Source: Pedobacter ginsenosidimutans
GTDB taxonomy: Bacteria; Bacteroidota; Bacteroidia; Sphingobacteriales; Sphingobacteriaceae
Direction: 5' to 3'
Assembly (NCBI RefSeq): GCF_001442625.1
Contig: NZ_LMZQ01000029.1
Location: 1 to 39,722 of the forward strand
DNA length: 39,722 nt
Shown here: one piece after another, positions 8,451 through 17,440 of the stretch
How positions within the stretch are numbered: the stretch's first letter is position 1
Layout of the letters: each line of letters begins with the position of its first letter
Made by a program: the position numbers and the translations under genes
Notes under the pieces: model-generated
Databases searched by the model: none
What the model saw: only the letters and a program-made list of their open reading frames with translations
Told to the model about the DNA's origin: nothing

Positions 8451-8585
8451 ATGCAACCTCAAACAACAGAAAACACGAACCTTACCGTTTTTATCCAGGA
8501 TGATTCTTCAATTGAAGATAAAAGAGATATTTTATTGAATGGTTTATTGAATGATCTCAATAACGAAACCGAATCTTTTAATTAA
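8451..8585 (+). CDS. Small hypothetical protein, 44 aa
   Basis: A short ATG-to-TAA reading frame in the intergenic region between the two minus-strand operons. The predicted product is acidic and Asn-rich, with QDDSSIEDKRDI in the middle and a Leu/Asn-rich end (LLNGLLNDLNNE). It has no signal peptide or TM segment, and no family was recognised. The composition looks protein-like rather than random AT-rich read-through, but no strong promoter or ribosome site was identified. It may be a genuine small cytosolic protein. Confidence 0.35.
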   Translation: MQPQTTENTNLTVFIQDDSSIEDKRDILLNGLLNDLNNETESFN

Positions 8586-8621
8586 CAACCATTATTTATT
8601 ACTTTTTAGATTAAATACTGA

Positions 8622-8715
8622 CCATTAAGAAGTTAAGGTTATTTTTAATTGGTTTTGTCAGGTGAAATTTGAACCTTATTAACGTATTTTCTTAATGCCC
8701 TTAATCTCTTAATGG
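8622..8715. repeat. Inverted pair of a dispersed CATTAAG-rich intergenic repeat
   Basis: The left arm at 8622-8638 (CCATTAAGAAGTTAAGG) and the right arm at 8699-8715 (CCTTAATCTCTTAATGG) are inverted copies with 15 of 17 positions matching, 60 nt apart. The right copy extends on the minus strand into GGGCATTAAGAA. A related copy lies at 31752-31776. The element probably belongs to a dispersed intergenic repeat family; its function is unknown. Confidence 0.55.
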
Positions 8716-8750
8716 TGGAGAAAGTACCTGGCATTAAATACGAATAACTA

Positions 8751-8789
8751 AAAACGAAAAGGGCAAACAAATTCATGTTTACCCCTTTC
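8751..8789 (-). terminator. Rho-independent-type terminator of the pxp/M1 peptidase operon
   Basis: The arms at 8756-8768 and 8777-8789 form a 13-bp stem with an 8-nt loop. On the minus strand every position pairs, two of them as G-U; on the plus strand the same two become A-C mismatches, so the structure favours minus-strand RNA. A T-rich run (GTTTTTAGTTATT) follows on the minus strand. It lies about 80 nt after the peptidase stop codon. Confidence 0.7.
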
Positions 8790-8866
8790 AATCTAAATTA
8801 ACGCTCTCGCGACAAAAGTATAAATTCTTCTTAAACCTGTATGTAACAAATTAATTTACATTAAAG

Positions 8867-11428
8867 TTAATGTACAATAATCTGTGCCCGGCGAAGGTTA
8901 TCTGTAGTCTGCAAAATTTTATCTTTTAGCTTTTCGTTGTAAGTAGGATGTGATTTTAAGAAATCCTGTACAGCTGCATTTGCTTCTTTGTTGTTATAAC
9001 CCGAGAAAATAGCAGCTAGCCATGATTGCGGAAAAAATATATCTCCTGTTTTCTGTATTTCTTCCAACAAATCTAAACTTTCTTTCAAATAATTAATAGA
9101 TGTTTTTTGCCTAATGGGATGATGCAAATAAGATAAAGCCGTAGTTACCCAGGCCTCTTTCTGACGGTTTTTCCGGTCTTTTAAAGCATTGAAAAAATTA
9201 TCTCTTTCCTTAACATCTAAAGATAAAGCAGGCATTAAATAAATCAGCCGGTTTTTACGGTCTTCATTTTTGGTGCGCGCTAACTGATCTTTTAAGATCG
9301 TATTTGCAGTATCTGTTTTAAGGGCCAGCGTTAAAGCTAATGCGCTATAATCATCTTCTAACAGTTTAATTCCATTTGGTGCGGTTTGTTTGCGCCAGAT
9401 ATTATACATGCGTTTTCCGGCATCCGCACTCAGATATACATTCTGATAAGTATTGAACAAAATCTTCTTGTTATTTTGCGTTTGCTGTTGCTCCATTGCA
9501 TTCCATATTGTTTTCTCCATGCTTTCATACATCGCATTCCGTGCTTCAGCGGTAAGAAAAGTCCAGTAAATATTGGTGAGGTATCCAGTAATTAACCTGA
9601 GGTTCATCTCGTTTTTCTCAACTGATAATCCTTGTAAAAATACGGCCAAAAGTTCTTCAGGCTTATTGCTTTTGCCCGAAAGCATATTTTCAAAGGCATT
9701 GATATAGGCCGATGCCCGCTCTAACGGGTCAGCAAGACCATAAAGATTTGCCATCATCTCTTTATCAATCGGGAAAAGGCCATACCCGGCACCGTTTGCA
9801 TTAAATAAAATATACTGTGGTTTTGGAAGACCTTTTGCTTCAATTAAATCTGTCTTAGCAAGTTTAGCATTTACAACCAAAATCTTACTCTCTGTTGGGT
9901 AAACCAGCTTAACCGTAAAAGATTGTGGCCATACCCGTGGCTGCCCCATCTCACTGCTTTGATTTAAGCTTAAATCGCTTATTTTATCTCCGTTGTATTT
10001 AATATCATAGCTAAAAACCGGTCTGCCAGGTTCATTTACCCAAACTTTGTTCCAACTAAGGAGATCACTTTTGCTGTATTTACTTAAAATGGAAATCAAA
10101 TCATTCCATGTAGCGTTGCTGTAACTGTATTTTTTCAGATACTCCCTTATACCCTGTTGAAAATTCTGTTTTCCCATCAATAATTCCAATTGACGCATCA
10201 TAATCGGAGCTTTATGATAAATTATATTTCCATACATCGATCCGGCTTCTTGTAAGTTATCCAATTGCTGTCGAATGGGATTAGCACCCAGTGTTCTATC
10301 TACCCCATAAGCTGCCGGGTAATGATCTTGTAAAAACTTAAGATCAAAGGTGTTTTTGCCCATTAACTTTTCAGTTACTTTATCGGCCATAAAATTGGCA
10401 AAAACCTCTTTCATCCAAACATCATTAAACCATTTCATGGTAACCAGATCGCCAAACCACATATGTGCAGTTTCATGCGAAATCAGGTTAGAGCGCGAAA
10501 TGAATTGATCTCTGGTTGCACCTTGATCTAAAAACAATGCTGATGCCTTATATTGTACCTCACCAGGATGCTCCATACCACCGAACTGAAAATCTGGAAT
10601 ACTAACAAAGCCCACCTTTTGAAAAGGATATTTTATCGCCGTCCAGTCTTCCAAAAAATCGATAGCATCACGATGTGCTATAAAAACAGAATCTAAACTG
10701 AGCTTAATTTTGGCTGAATCGGTTTCACGGTGCAGCAATTCCATTTTATTATTTTTCATTTGCCTATTTATCAAGGTGTATTTACCCGCAGTGAAGGAAA
10801 ATAAATAAGTGGGTAATTTATCTGAATTATTGAAATGATACGTAGTAGAATTCCCTTGTATAATTGAATCTTTTTTAACGGCATTAGCCATTACCTTCCA
10901 ATCAGTTGGAACGGTTAACGAAAGTAAAAAATTAGCTTTTAAATCGGGTTGATCAAAGCACGGGAATACCGTTCTGGCGTGATCAGGAACAAAAAGTGCA
11001 TACAAAAAATCTTTGTTTCGGTTTAATGATTCGTTACCCGCAATAAATTCGATCTCGATATGGTTAGTACCTACTTTTAAATACTCCTGCTTTACTAAAA
11101 TATGTTCGGCTTTAAAATCAATCGGTATCGTTGTTCCATTAACCGATACTCGTTTTATATGATCTGCATTTTGCTTAAAGTCGACCTGAAGATAAATTAA
11201 CTTATTTAACTTAAAATCAATATTTTCAGTTGATTGAATTGGTGCAGTTTGTTCTGCTGGAATGGTAAAGTGAAGCTTATATTGAATATTACTTATAGCT
11301 GCACTTCTGGAACTTGCCAGTGCAAGAGAAACTCCAGGTTCAACGGTTACTGAATGTGTACCCTGCTGTGCAAAACAGGTAGCACATAATAGGAAGAAAA
11401 AGCAAAAATATTTGATAATCGTATTCAT
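8867..11428 (-). CDS. Secreted M1 family metallo-aminopeptidase
   Basis: An 853-residue periplasmic peptidase. The chosen ATG at 11426-11428 gives a clear signal peptide (MNTIIKYFCFFFLLCATCFA); the longer frame upstream lacks one and runs into the transporter gene. The GxMEN-equivalent exopeptidase loop is GGMEHPG (283-289). The zinc site is HETAH (318-322) with Glu341 19 residues on, as in M1 enzymes. The domain order fits M1: N-terminal beta domain to ~200, catalytic domain to ~460, helical C-terminal domain. It starts 11 nt after the NRAMP-like gene and so belongs to the 5-oxoprolinase operon. It probably releases amino acids from periplasmic peptides. Confidence 0.9.
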   Translation of the reverse strand: MNTIIKYFCFFFLLCATCFAQQGTHSVTVEPGVSLALASSRSAAISNIQYKLHFTIPAEQTAPIQSTENIDFKLNKLIYLQVDFKQNADHIKRVSVNGTTIPIDFKAEHILVKQEYLKVGTNHIEIEFIAGNESLNRNKDFLYALFVPDHARTVFPCFDQPDLKANFLLSLTVPTDWKVMANAVKKDSIIQGNSTTYHFNNSDKLPTYLFSFTAGKYTLINRQMKNNKMELLHRETDSAKIKLSLDSVFIAHRDAIDFLEDWTAIKYPFQKVGFVSIPDFQFGGMEHPGEVQYKASALFLDQGATRDQFISRSNLISHETAHMWFGDLVTMKWFNDVWMKEVFANFMADKVTEKLMGKNTFDLKFLQDHYPAAYGVDRTLGANPIRQQLDNLQEAGSMYGNIIYHKAPIMMRQLELLMGKQNFQQGIREYLKKYSYSNATWNDLISILSKYSKSDLLSWNKVWVNEPGRPVFSYDIKYNGDKISDLSLNQSSEMGQPRVWPQSFTVKLVYPTESKILVVNAKLAKTDLIEAKGLPKPQYILFNANGAGYGLFPIDKEMMANLYGLADPLERASAYINAFENMLSGKSNKPEELLAVFLQGLSVEKNEMNLRLITGYLTNIYWTFLTAEARNAMYESMEKTIWNAMEQQQTQNNKKILFNTYQNVYLSADAGKRMYNIWRKQTAPNGIKLLEDDYSALALTLALKTDTANTILKDQLARTKNEDRKNRLIYLMPALSLDVKERDNFFNALKDRKNRQKEAWVTTALSYLHHPIRQKTSINYLKESLDLLEEIQKTGDIFFPQSWLAAIFSGYNNKEANAAVQDFLKSHPTYNEKLKDKILQTTDNLRRAQIIVH

Positions 11429-11439
11429 TTTGTAAAGAT

Positions 11440-12624
11440 TTATTCTCCTTTTATCATTTGTATAATAGTACCATAACTCATCCAAACCATGGTTAATACC
11501 ACAGCTAAACCTGTTAGCGTTAACCAAAGTGGTTGTTTATAATTTGCGATAATTTTAGTTCTATAGGCCGCAATAAGCATAATACCTAATGCAATGGGCA
11601 AAATAAAACCATTAATGGCGCCTACGGTAAGCAATATTTTGACGGGTTTACCAATGAGGATAAAAATAATGCAGGAGATGGATATAAAGGCAATGATAAT
11701 CTCACGGTTAAACTTTAATATCAGTGGGTGAAAACTCTTAATAAATGAAATGGAGGTATAGGCTGAGCCCACAACCGATGAAATACCCGCAGCCCATATC
11801 ACTACACCAAAAATCTTGTATCCTATTTCGCCGCTGGCCAATTTAAAAACCGAAGCAGCTGGATTGGATGGGTCTAAAGTAAAACCTTTGCTTACCACTC
11901 CCAAAGCAGCAATAAATAACAATAAGCGCATAATAGATGCCAATCCGATGGCGCTTAATGCACCTTTATTTACGGCACCTAAATTCTGGATTCCAGTTTG
12001 CCTGGCATCCAATAAACGGTGAGCACCCGAAAACGTGATATAACCACCCACTGTTCCACCAACTATGGTTAATACAGCCGTAAAACTAAACTGCGTAGGG
12101 TTTACTGCTCTTAATGCGGCTTCTGCCAATGGTGGCGAACTGGTGTAGGCGATAATTAAGGCGAGTACAATTTTAATCAGCCCCATGGTTTTGGCAAAAA
12201 CATCCATTGCCTTGCCGGCTTCTTTGTAAATAAAGATACCTATTGCCATAATTGCGCTTATTACAGCACCCTGTCCTACACTAATACCGAATAATACATT
12301 AAGTCCTAAGCCAGCGCCAGCAATATTACCAATATTAAAAGCCAAACCACCTAAAAAAACCAGGAAAGAAATAAAGTATCCCAAACCCGGAAATACCTCA
12401 TTGGCTATATCTTGAGCAGGTTTATCGGCAACAGCAATAATCCGCCAGATGTTTAATTGTGCAATGGCATCTAATATGATGGATAGCAATATCACAAACG
12501 CAAAACTTGCTCCTAATTGCTGGGTAAAAACTGCGGTTTGTGTTAAAAACCCAGGACCAATGGCTGATGAAGCCATTAAAAAAGCTGCCCCTAAAAGTAC
12601 ACTCCAATTGTATTTTGGCTTCAT
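11440..12624 (-). CDS. NRAMP-related membrane transporter of the 5-oxoprolinase operon
   Basis: A 394-residue protein with about 11 TM helices and the NRAMP/SLC11 fold (TM1 region SAIGPGFLTQTAVF). The metal-binding motifs of true NRAMPs are missing. The TM1 DPGN is replaced by a TAVFTQQL stretch, and the TM6 MPH by YITFSGAHRL. It overlaps pxpA by 4 nt. A similar gene (ycsG) lies in the Bacillus subtilis pxp operon. The likely role is uptake of 5-oxoproline or a related organic solute, or proton-coupled transport of an unusual cation; both are inference. Many databases would label it a divalent metal transporter. Confidence 0.85.
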   Translation of the reverse strand: MKPKYNWSVLLGAAFLMASSAIGPGFLTQTAVFTQQLGASFAFVILLSIILDAIAQLNIWRIIAVADKPAQDIANEVFPGLGYFISFLVFLGGLAFNIGNIAGAGLGLNVLFGISVGQGAVISAIMAIGIFIYKEAGKAMDVFAKTMGLIKIVLALIIAYTSSPPLAEAALRAVNPTQFSFTAVLTIVGGTVGGYITFSGAHRLLDARQTGIQNLGAVNKGALSAIGLASIMRLLLFIAALGVVSKGFTLDPSNPAASVFKLASGEIGYKIFGVVIWAAGISSVVGSAYTSISFIKSFHPLILKFNREIIIAFISISCIIFILIGKPVKILLTVGAINGFILPIALGIMLIAAYRTKIIANYKQPLWLTLTGLAVVLTMVWMSYGTIIQMIKGE

Positions 12625-13382
12625 ATTGCTGGGGCTTTAATTACGATACCTTCTTTTTGTAACCGTTCAGCTATTAATTTAGCAAAAGCAACAGCGTGTT
12701 CGCCATCGCCATGCAAACAAACCGTTTCGGCTTTAACCGCAATGCGATTTCCATTTATACTATTTACTTCCTGGTTTAAAGCAAATCCCAGTACCTGATT
12801 AATGGCATCTTCTTCATTGGTAATTAAAGCATTTTCTGTTGACCGAGGGGTAAGTAAACCGTCATCCTGATAACTACGATCGGCAAAAACTTCTGATGCG
12901 GTTACAATTCCCTTTTTTTCAGCTTCATCAATCATATTACTTCCTGCTAAAGCATATAAGATCAGACCAGGGTCGAAATCGTAAACGGCCTGCACAATGG
13001 CTTTTGCCAAAGCGGTATCCTTTGCAGCCATATTATATAATGCACCATGTGCTTTGACATGATGTAATTTACTACCTGCAGCTTTTACAAAACCGCTTAA
13101 TGCACCAATTTGATATAATGTAAGCTGATAGGCCTCATTCGGGCTAATCTTCATTTCTCTACGGCCAAAGCCCTGCAAATCGTGCAAACCAGGGTGCGCA
13201 CCAATGACTACTCCTTTTTTTACAGCTAAAGCTACAGTTTGCTGCATTACAGCCGGATCGCCGGCATGGAAACCGCAGGCAATATTTGCCGATGAAATAT
13301 AATCCATCAGTTTTTCATCGTTGGGCATAGCATAATTCCCAAATGCTTCTCCCATGTCGCAATTAAGATCGATCATTTTCAT
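12621..13382 (-). CDS. pxpA: 5-oxoprolinase subunit PxpA (LamB/YcsF family)
   Basis: A 253-residue LamB/YcsF-family protein with the typical N-terminus DLNCDMGEAFGNY and the conserved IACGFHAGDP, GAHPG and CLHGD motifs. With PxpB and PxpC it forms the ATP-dependent enzyme that opens 5-oxoproline (pyroglutamate) to glutamate. PxpA is the subunit thought to act on the phosphorylated intermediate. Its start overlaps the pxpC stop by 4 nt and its stop overlaps the transporter start by 4 nt, which implies translational coupling. Confidence 0.95.
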   Translation of the reverse strand: MKMIDLNCDMGEAFGNYAMPNDEKLMDYISSANIACGFHAGDPAVMQQTVALAVKKGVVIGAHPGLHDLQGFGRREMKISPNEAYQLTLYQIGALSGFVKAAGSKLHHVKAHGALYNMAAKDTALAKAIVQAVYDFDPGLILYALAGSNMIDEAEKKGIVTASEVFADRSYQDDGLLTPRSTENALITNEEDAINQVLGFALNQEVNSINGNRIAVKAETVCLHGDGEHAVAFAKLIAERLQKEGIVIKAPAI

Positions 13383-14383
13383 GTTTTAATATATTTAAGG
13401 CCTATTGCCATGGTAATCAATGATAAATCGTGTTCACGTTCAAGGTAAAGCGCTTCTGCCTCATCTCTCGAAATTTCAGAAAAATGAATAGTATCACCAG
13501 GTTTTAGCTGAGCACATAAAGGCAAATCGACCGCTGCAACGTGGGCAATACGTGGATAACCACCTGTTGTTTGGCAGTCGGCCATAAGTATAACCAAATC
13601 GCCACTTCCGGTTACCTGGATAATACCGGGTGTTACTGCCGTGCTGAGCAATTCCTTTTTAACTTTTCTCACCAATGACTTTCCCAACAAATGATATCCC
13701 ATACGATTACTCCTTCTATCAATAGTAAAAGAATTGGTTAAAAATGAAATAATGGATGTTGCGTCAAACCAGTTGATTTCATTGGCAAGTACAACTCTAA
13801 TGGCTTGTCTATTCTCTGGTAGTAAACTCTCACGCGAAATGCGCCAATTTGGATAGGTTAAAGACTTTTCAATCAAATGATTCAATATTCCATTTGATAC
13901 TTCGCTAAGTAAACTACCACCGACCAAAACATCTGCTTTTTGCAATGCCCTGCCCTTAAAGCCCCCAAAAGCAGCAGTAAGATAAGTGCTTTTACTTTCC
14001 ATTATATCAGGCACATCCCATCCGCCCGCAATAGCCAAATAGGTACGCATCCCAATTGCATTATGGATCAGCTTTATAACGGAACCTGTCGGAAAAAACA
14101 ATGGCTTTTCTGCAGGCATTAATTCATTATTGTAAACTAAGCATGCACCATCGCCAGAATAAGAAATTAGAACAGGTGTTTCAGCTTTAAATGAAGCATC
14201 AGCATAGGTAAATTCAATGGTGGCATTATCATCATCATTACCAACTGCTTTATTCGCTAATCGGTGAGCCAGCTCATCCATAGCGCCCGAAACAGGTACA
14301 GCTTGCGAAAGGTATCGGTATCGCCCTGTATCCTGAATGGTGCTTAGTAAACCTGGCTTAATGATGCTGATTTTCATACTCAT
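13379..14383 (-). CDS. pxpC: 5-oxoprolinase subunit PxpC (KipA / allophanate hydrolase subunit 2-like)
   Basis: A 334-residue protein of the biotin-dependent carboxyltransferase-like family (AHS2/KipA). It shows the family start STIQDTGR, then AVPVSGAMDELAHRLANKAVGN and the C-terminal MADCQTTGGYPRIAHV. It partners PxpB for ATP-dependent activation of 5-oxoproline. It overlaps pxpB (ATGA junction) and pxpA by 4 nt each. In Bacillus the equivalent KipA was first described as binding the KipI sporulation-kinase inhibitor; here the metabolic role is much more likely. Confidence 0.94.
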   Translation of the reverse strand: MSMKISIIKPGLLSTIQDTGRYRYLSQAVPVSGAMDELAHRLANKAVGNDDDNATIEFTYADASFKAETPVLISYSGDGACLVYNNELMPAEKPLFFPTGSVIKLIHNAIGMRTYLAIAGGWDVPDIMESKSTYLTAAFGGFKGRALQKADVLVGGSLLSEVSNGILNHLIEKSLTYPNWRISRESLLPENRQAIRVVLANEINWFDATSIISFLTNSFTIDRRSNRMGYHLLGKSLVRKVKKELLSTAVTPGIIQVTGSGDLVILMADCQTTGGYPRIAHVAAVDLPLCAQLKPGDTIHFSEISRDEAEALYLEREHDLSLITMAIGLKYIKT

Positions 14384-15120
14384 ATTTCAGCATAAGCATT
14401 AAACTCCTTTATACCAATGGCTTTAAAAGTAACCGTATCGCCTCCCTTTAAAAGTGATGGCTGTAAACGGTTTACATCGAACATCTTTAATGGTGTTCTT
14501 CCAATAATCTGCCATCCGCCGGGTGTTTCCATAGGATAAATGCCCGTTTGATTGCCTGCAATACCTACAGATCCGGCAGGTATTTTAGCATCAGGAACCT
14601 CTTTTCTAGGGGTTGATAATCTGGTATCCATTCCGCCCATATAGGCGAAACCTGGCACAAAGCCGATCATAAAAACAATATATTGCCCGGCAGTATGTAT
14701 ATCAATTACCTCAGTTTCGCTAAGCTTATTGGTGCGGGCTACCGTTGAAAGATCCTGACCGAAATCGCCACCATAACATACAGGAATAATCAGTTTATCA
14801 GCTATTGTGCTTGATTTTTCTCTTTTTATCTGCGCAATTTTATTTAGATGTGCTGATACTTTTTCGAAACAAACCTGACCCGGAAGATCCGATAACATCA
14901 CACTTAAGGGATCAAAAAAAACAGTTAATGTAGTATAAGCCGGAACTGTGGTAATTAAACCAGAAAAAGGGCTTTGCAACAGCAATTGGTTAAAATCGGT
15001 GATCAGGCACAACAAATCGTGATCGATTGCCGTTCCGAATTTTATAGTAACCGATTTTTCACTCAACCCGTAAATTTTTATGGGAATGTCTGTTCCAAAA
15101 TACCCTACCTGCTCAGTCAT
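14380..15120 (-). CDS. pxpB: 5-oxoprolinase subunit PxpB (KipI / allophanate hydrolase subunit 1-like)
   Basis: A 246-residue AHS1/KipI-type protein with the hallmark stretch GFVPGFAYMGGMD followed by PRKEVPDAKIPAGSVGIAG and ETPGGWQIIGRTP. It is the first gene of the operon pxpB-pxpC-pxpA-transporter-aminopeptidase. The start ATG at 15118-15120 is followed by GYFGTDIPIKIYGLSEKSV. No convincing promoter was found in the 193 nt upstream. Deduced function is 5-oxoproline hydrolysis together with PxpA and PxpC. Confidence 0.94.
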   Translation of the reverse strand: MTEQVGYFGTDIPIKIYGLSEKSVTIKFGTAIDHDLLCLITDFNQLLLQSPFSGLITTVPAYTTLTVFFDPLSVMLSDLPGQVCFEKVSAHLNKIAQIKREKSSTIADKLIIPVCYGGDFGQDLSTVARTNKLSETEVIDIHTAGQYIVFMIGFVPGFAYMGGMDTRLSTPRKEVPDAKIPAGSVGIAGNQTGIYPMETPGGWQIIGRTPLKMFDVNRLQPSLLKGGDTVTFKAIGIKEFNAYAEI

Positions 15121-15313
15121 ACAAAAACAGTAAGATTTAATAATAAGTGATCTTCATAAAACGGGCCTAACAACTAAACTGCTGCTATAAAAATGACTAT
15201 ATAATATCAAAATCACAAGTTTTGTGAATAATCCTAGCTAACTATATGCAAAAACGGTTATAAGGGTACTTGATTTTTTAGAAATCTATTAAAATGAATA
15301 GCCAGGCAAGGAC

Positions 15314-16087
15314 TTAAAAATTCTTTTTCACTATCCGTTCAATCGCTTTACCCCAAAATTCGCCTAAAGATGCAGCTCCTAATTTATTTGGATGCAGGTA
15401 AAAAGTACCCGCTTGCCCCTTTTCAGGAATCAACTCGGTAAGGTGATGCTTTTTAAAATAACCGAATGCTTTTTTATCCCCCACAAAAACATGTTTAGGT
15501 TTTGTTAAACTATAACTTGAAACAAGGCTATCAATTTTTGGAATGTATGCCTGCACCCTCCTCAAACCCTCTTCCATATATTTTGAGCTATTATAGGTAT
15601 TGGAACTATACCAGATAGGATGCTGCAGCACGACAATGGCCTTAGGAAAATCGGCCAATAACTTATCTACAATGGTTTTTACATTTTCAATATATTGGTC
15701 AGGCGAAACCGGAGCGCCATGCGGTCCTTTTATAGCGCTATCGTTGGTACCAAGCTTTAACGAAAAAACCAGCAATGCTTCTTTATTGGTAAATGCATTG
15801 GCTGCTTCTTCAACTTTGTTAAAAGTACGGCCTGCACTGGGTAAAAAGTCAAGAGTGGTATAACCGCTATGGCCCTGATTACTAAATTCAACTTCATTTA
15901 TTCCTTTTTGCTTAAGCAGGTAAGCTACGGCTATAGCGGGCGGCGCATCAGCAGCATTGGCGAGCTGGACGCCTTGCGTGATACTATTGCCGATAAAAAC
16001 AATATTAAGATTTCTCTTCTTATGCTGTGCAAACAATAATGGGGTATTAATTATTAAAATGCCAATCAATAATAGGTATCTTTTCAT
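15314..16087 (-). CDS. Secreted SGNH/GDSL-type esterase
   Basis: A 257-residue secreted protein with a signal peptide (to about residue 20, LLFAQ). Block I GNSIT (Ser35), the block II glycine (NQGHSG), block III GTND (Asn in the oxyanion hole) and block V His232 in YLHPNKLG are present. In most family members the catalytic Asp lies three residues before this His, but here the residue is Phe229, so the triad may be a Ser-His dyad. It is a single minus-strand gene. Relatives include sialate, acetylxylan and lysophospholipid esterases; the substrate is unknown. Confidence 0.85.
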   Translation of the reverse strand: MKRYLLLIGILIINTPLLFAQHKKRNLNIVFIGNSITQGVQLANAADAPPAIAVAYLLKQKGINEVEFSNQGHSGYTTLDFLPSAGRTFNKVEEAANAFTNKEALLVFSLKLGTNDSAIKGPHGAPVSPDQYIENVKTIVDKLLADFPKAIVVLQHPIWYSSNTYNSSKYMEEGLRRVQAYIPKIDSLVSSYSLTKPKHVFVGDKKAFGYFKKHHLTELIPEKGQAGTFYLHPNKLGAASLGEFWGKAIERIVKKNF

Positions 16088-16138
16088 CTAAGCTCTTTTT
16101 ATCGGCAACAAATTACTAAATTACTTACTAGTATCAAT

Positions 16139-17422
16139 CTAATTTTTCGCCGGTTCAAGGCCTTTTATCAATTGCAATAGCTCATCCTGCTCTTCAGCTT
16201 CCAATTCAATCATACCATTAAACATTTCAAAAATCTCATCGCGTTGGTTAGAGCGCATTAAAAGATCAATCAAGCGTACAAAAGTTTTCTTCTGATCGGT
16301 ATTTAAACTGCTAAATAATTTAGGTTCTATTTCATATAATGCCTTAATTAAATTAACGAGCGCTGGTTTCCTTAATTCTTTTTCTCTTTCGGTAGCGTAA
16401 ACTGGAAATATCTCATCCTGCTCGTAAGTTTCAACCAGGCGGTTGGCATATTCTTTTAAAAATGGTTTACGTTTACTTTTAAGATATTCTGTTAACGCTT
16501 TAATTAGAAACCGGTACTCTGCGGAAGATTTAGCGGCTCCAAATATGGCCACTTGTCCTTCATTTTCGAAACTCTTAAAATCGAAATCACGGAAAAAGTC
16601 GCTATCGATGTAAATACTATGGAAATAATCGTCGCTCTTTTTATTTAGGGTGGTGTAATCTTTATAAATTTCTTCACCACCAGCCAAGAAATAGTATTTT
16701 GACAGTTCTTTATGCAGGTTTTCTTTCCAGTGAACGTATTTAATCTTAAAAGTTACGGCTGTATCGGGGTAAAAAAGATTAAACTGTTCTAAAGTTTTAA
16801 CATTGCTATTAAAATCCAATGCTTTGCCATTTACAATAACTGAATAGTTTTTTTGCTTGTTCAATTCAATAAACCAACAGAATTCGTTTATCAGAAAAGG
16901 AAGTACCGTTTCTTCTACATCTTGCTGACTGATCCTCAAATTAGTAAAAGAAACAGTTGTTCCAGTCTCGCCAGAACTGCTTGGAGCGGTAGTAAAATCG
17001 TGACTATAACTATTTAAACCACCAGTACTAATGTGTATTTCGCCATAACGAAACCCTTGTTCTGACTGGTAAGTGGTATGCCAAACGGCATCATGCGCAA
17101 AAGTAAAAAAAGTAAGCCTCCCTACCCCGTTACGGCCATGCATTTTTGAGGTATGCTTTGGCGCTACAATCTGAATGGATTTTTCAGATTCGAAGAACGG
17201 ATCGAATTTTTGCTGTAAGCGATCAAAATTAATTCCATAACCATTATCGGCAATAGTTAACTGTGCTAAAAGACCGAGTGGATTGGCTACATAATCTACC
17301 CGTATGGTGTTCGCATTGGCATCAAAACCATTCCAAATGTACTCGGCAATGGCTTGCTTTTCATTATAGTTTTTAAGTACCTTTTGTATTCCCTTTGAAG
17401 TGATATTAACTTTTACCGACAT
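16139..17422 (-). CDS. GHKL-type ATPase (Hsp90/MutL/gyrase-like) of unknown function
   Basis: A 427-residue protein with a Bergerat ATP-binding fold. It has the N-box EYIWNGFDANA (Glu27, Asn31, Asp34), the G1 box DNGYGI (59-64), and the lid/G2 box GRNGVGRLTFFTFA (96-109). The rest (residues ~180-427) is a helical region with no recognised domain and an acidic C-terminus. The first ATG at 17450-17452 would add ten hydrophobic residues; the internal ATG at 17422 is preferred because it begins the conserved fold. It has no histidine-kinase DHp domain and no obvious partner. Stand-alone GHKL ATPases occur in DNA metabolism and some defence systems, but nothing here proves either. Confidence 0.8.
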   Translation of the reverse strand: MSVKVNITSKGIQKVLKNYNEKQAIAEYIWNGFDANANTIRVDYVANPLGLLAQLTIADNGYGINFDRLQQKFDPFFESEKSIQIVAPKHTSKMHGRNGVGRLTFFTFAHDAVWHTTYQSEQGFRYGEIHISTGGLNSYSHDFTTAPSSSGETGTTVSFTNLRISQQDVEETVLPFLINEFCWFIELNKQKNYSVIVNGKALDFNSNVKTLEQFNLFYPDTAVTFKIKYVHWKENLHKELSKYYFLAGGEEIYKDYTTLNKKSDDYFHSIYIDSDFFRDFDFKSFENEGQVAIFGAAKSSAEYRFLIKALTEYLKSKRKPFLKEYANRLVETYEQDEIFPVYATEREKELRKPALVNLIKALYEIEPKLFSSLNTDQKKTFVRLIDLLMRSNQRDEIFEMFNGMIELEAEEQDELLQLIKGLEPAKN

Positions 17423-17440
17423 GCTTACTAAATTAATTAG

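Noticed and set aside
11429..11527. 33-residue extension of the M1 peptidase
   Set aside because: It would overlap the end of the transporter gene and bury the signal peptide. The ATG at 11428 gives a classic signal sequence.
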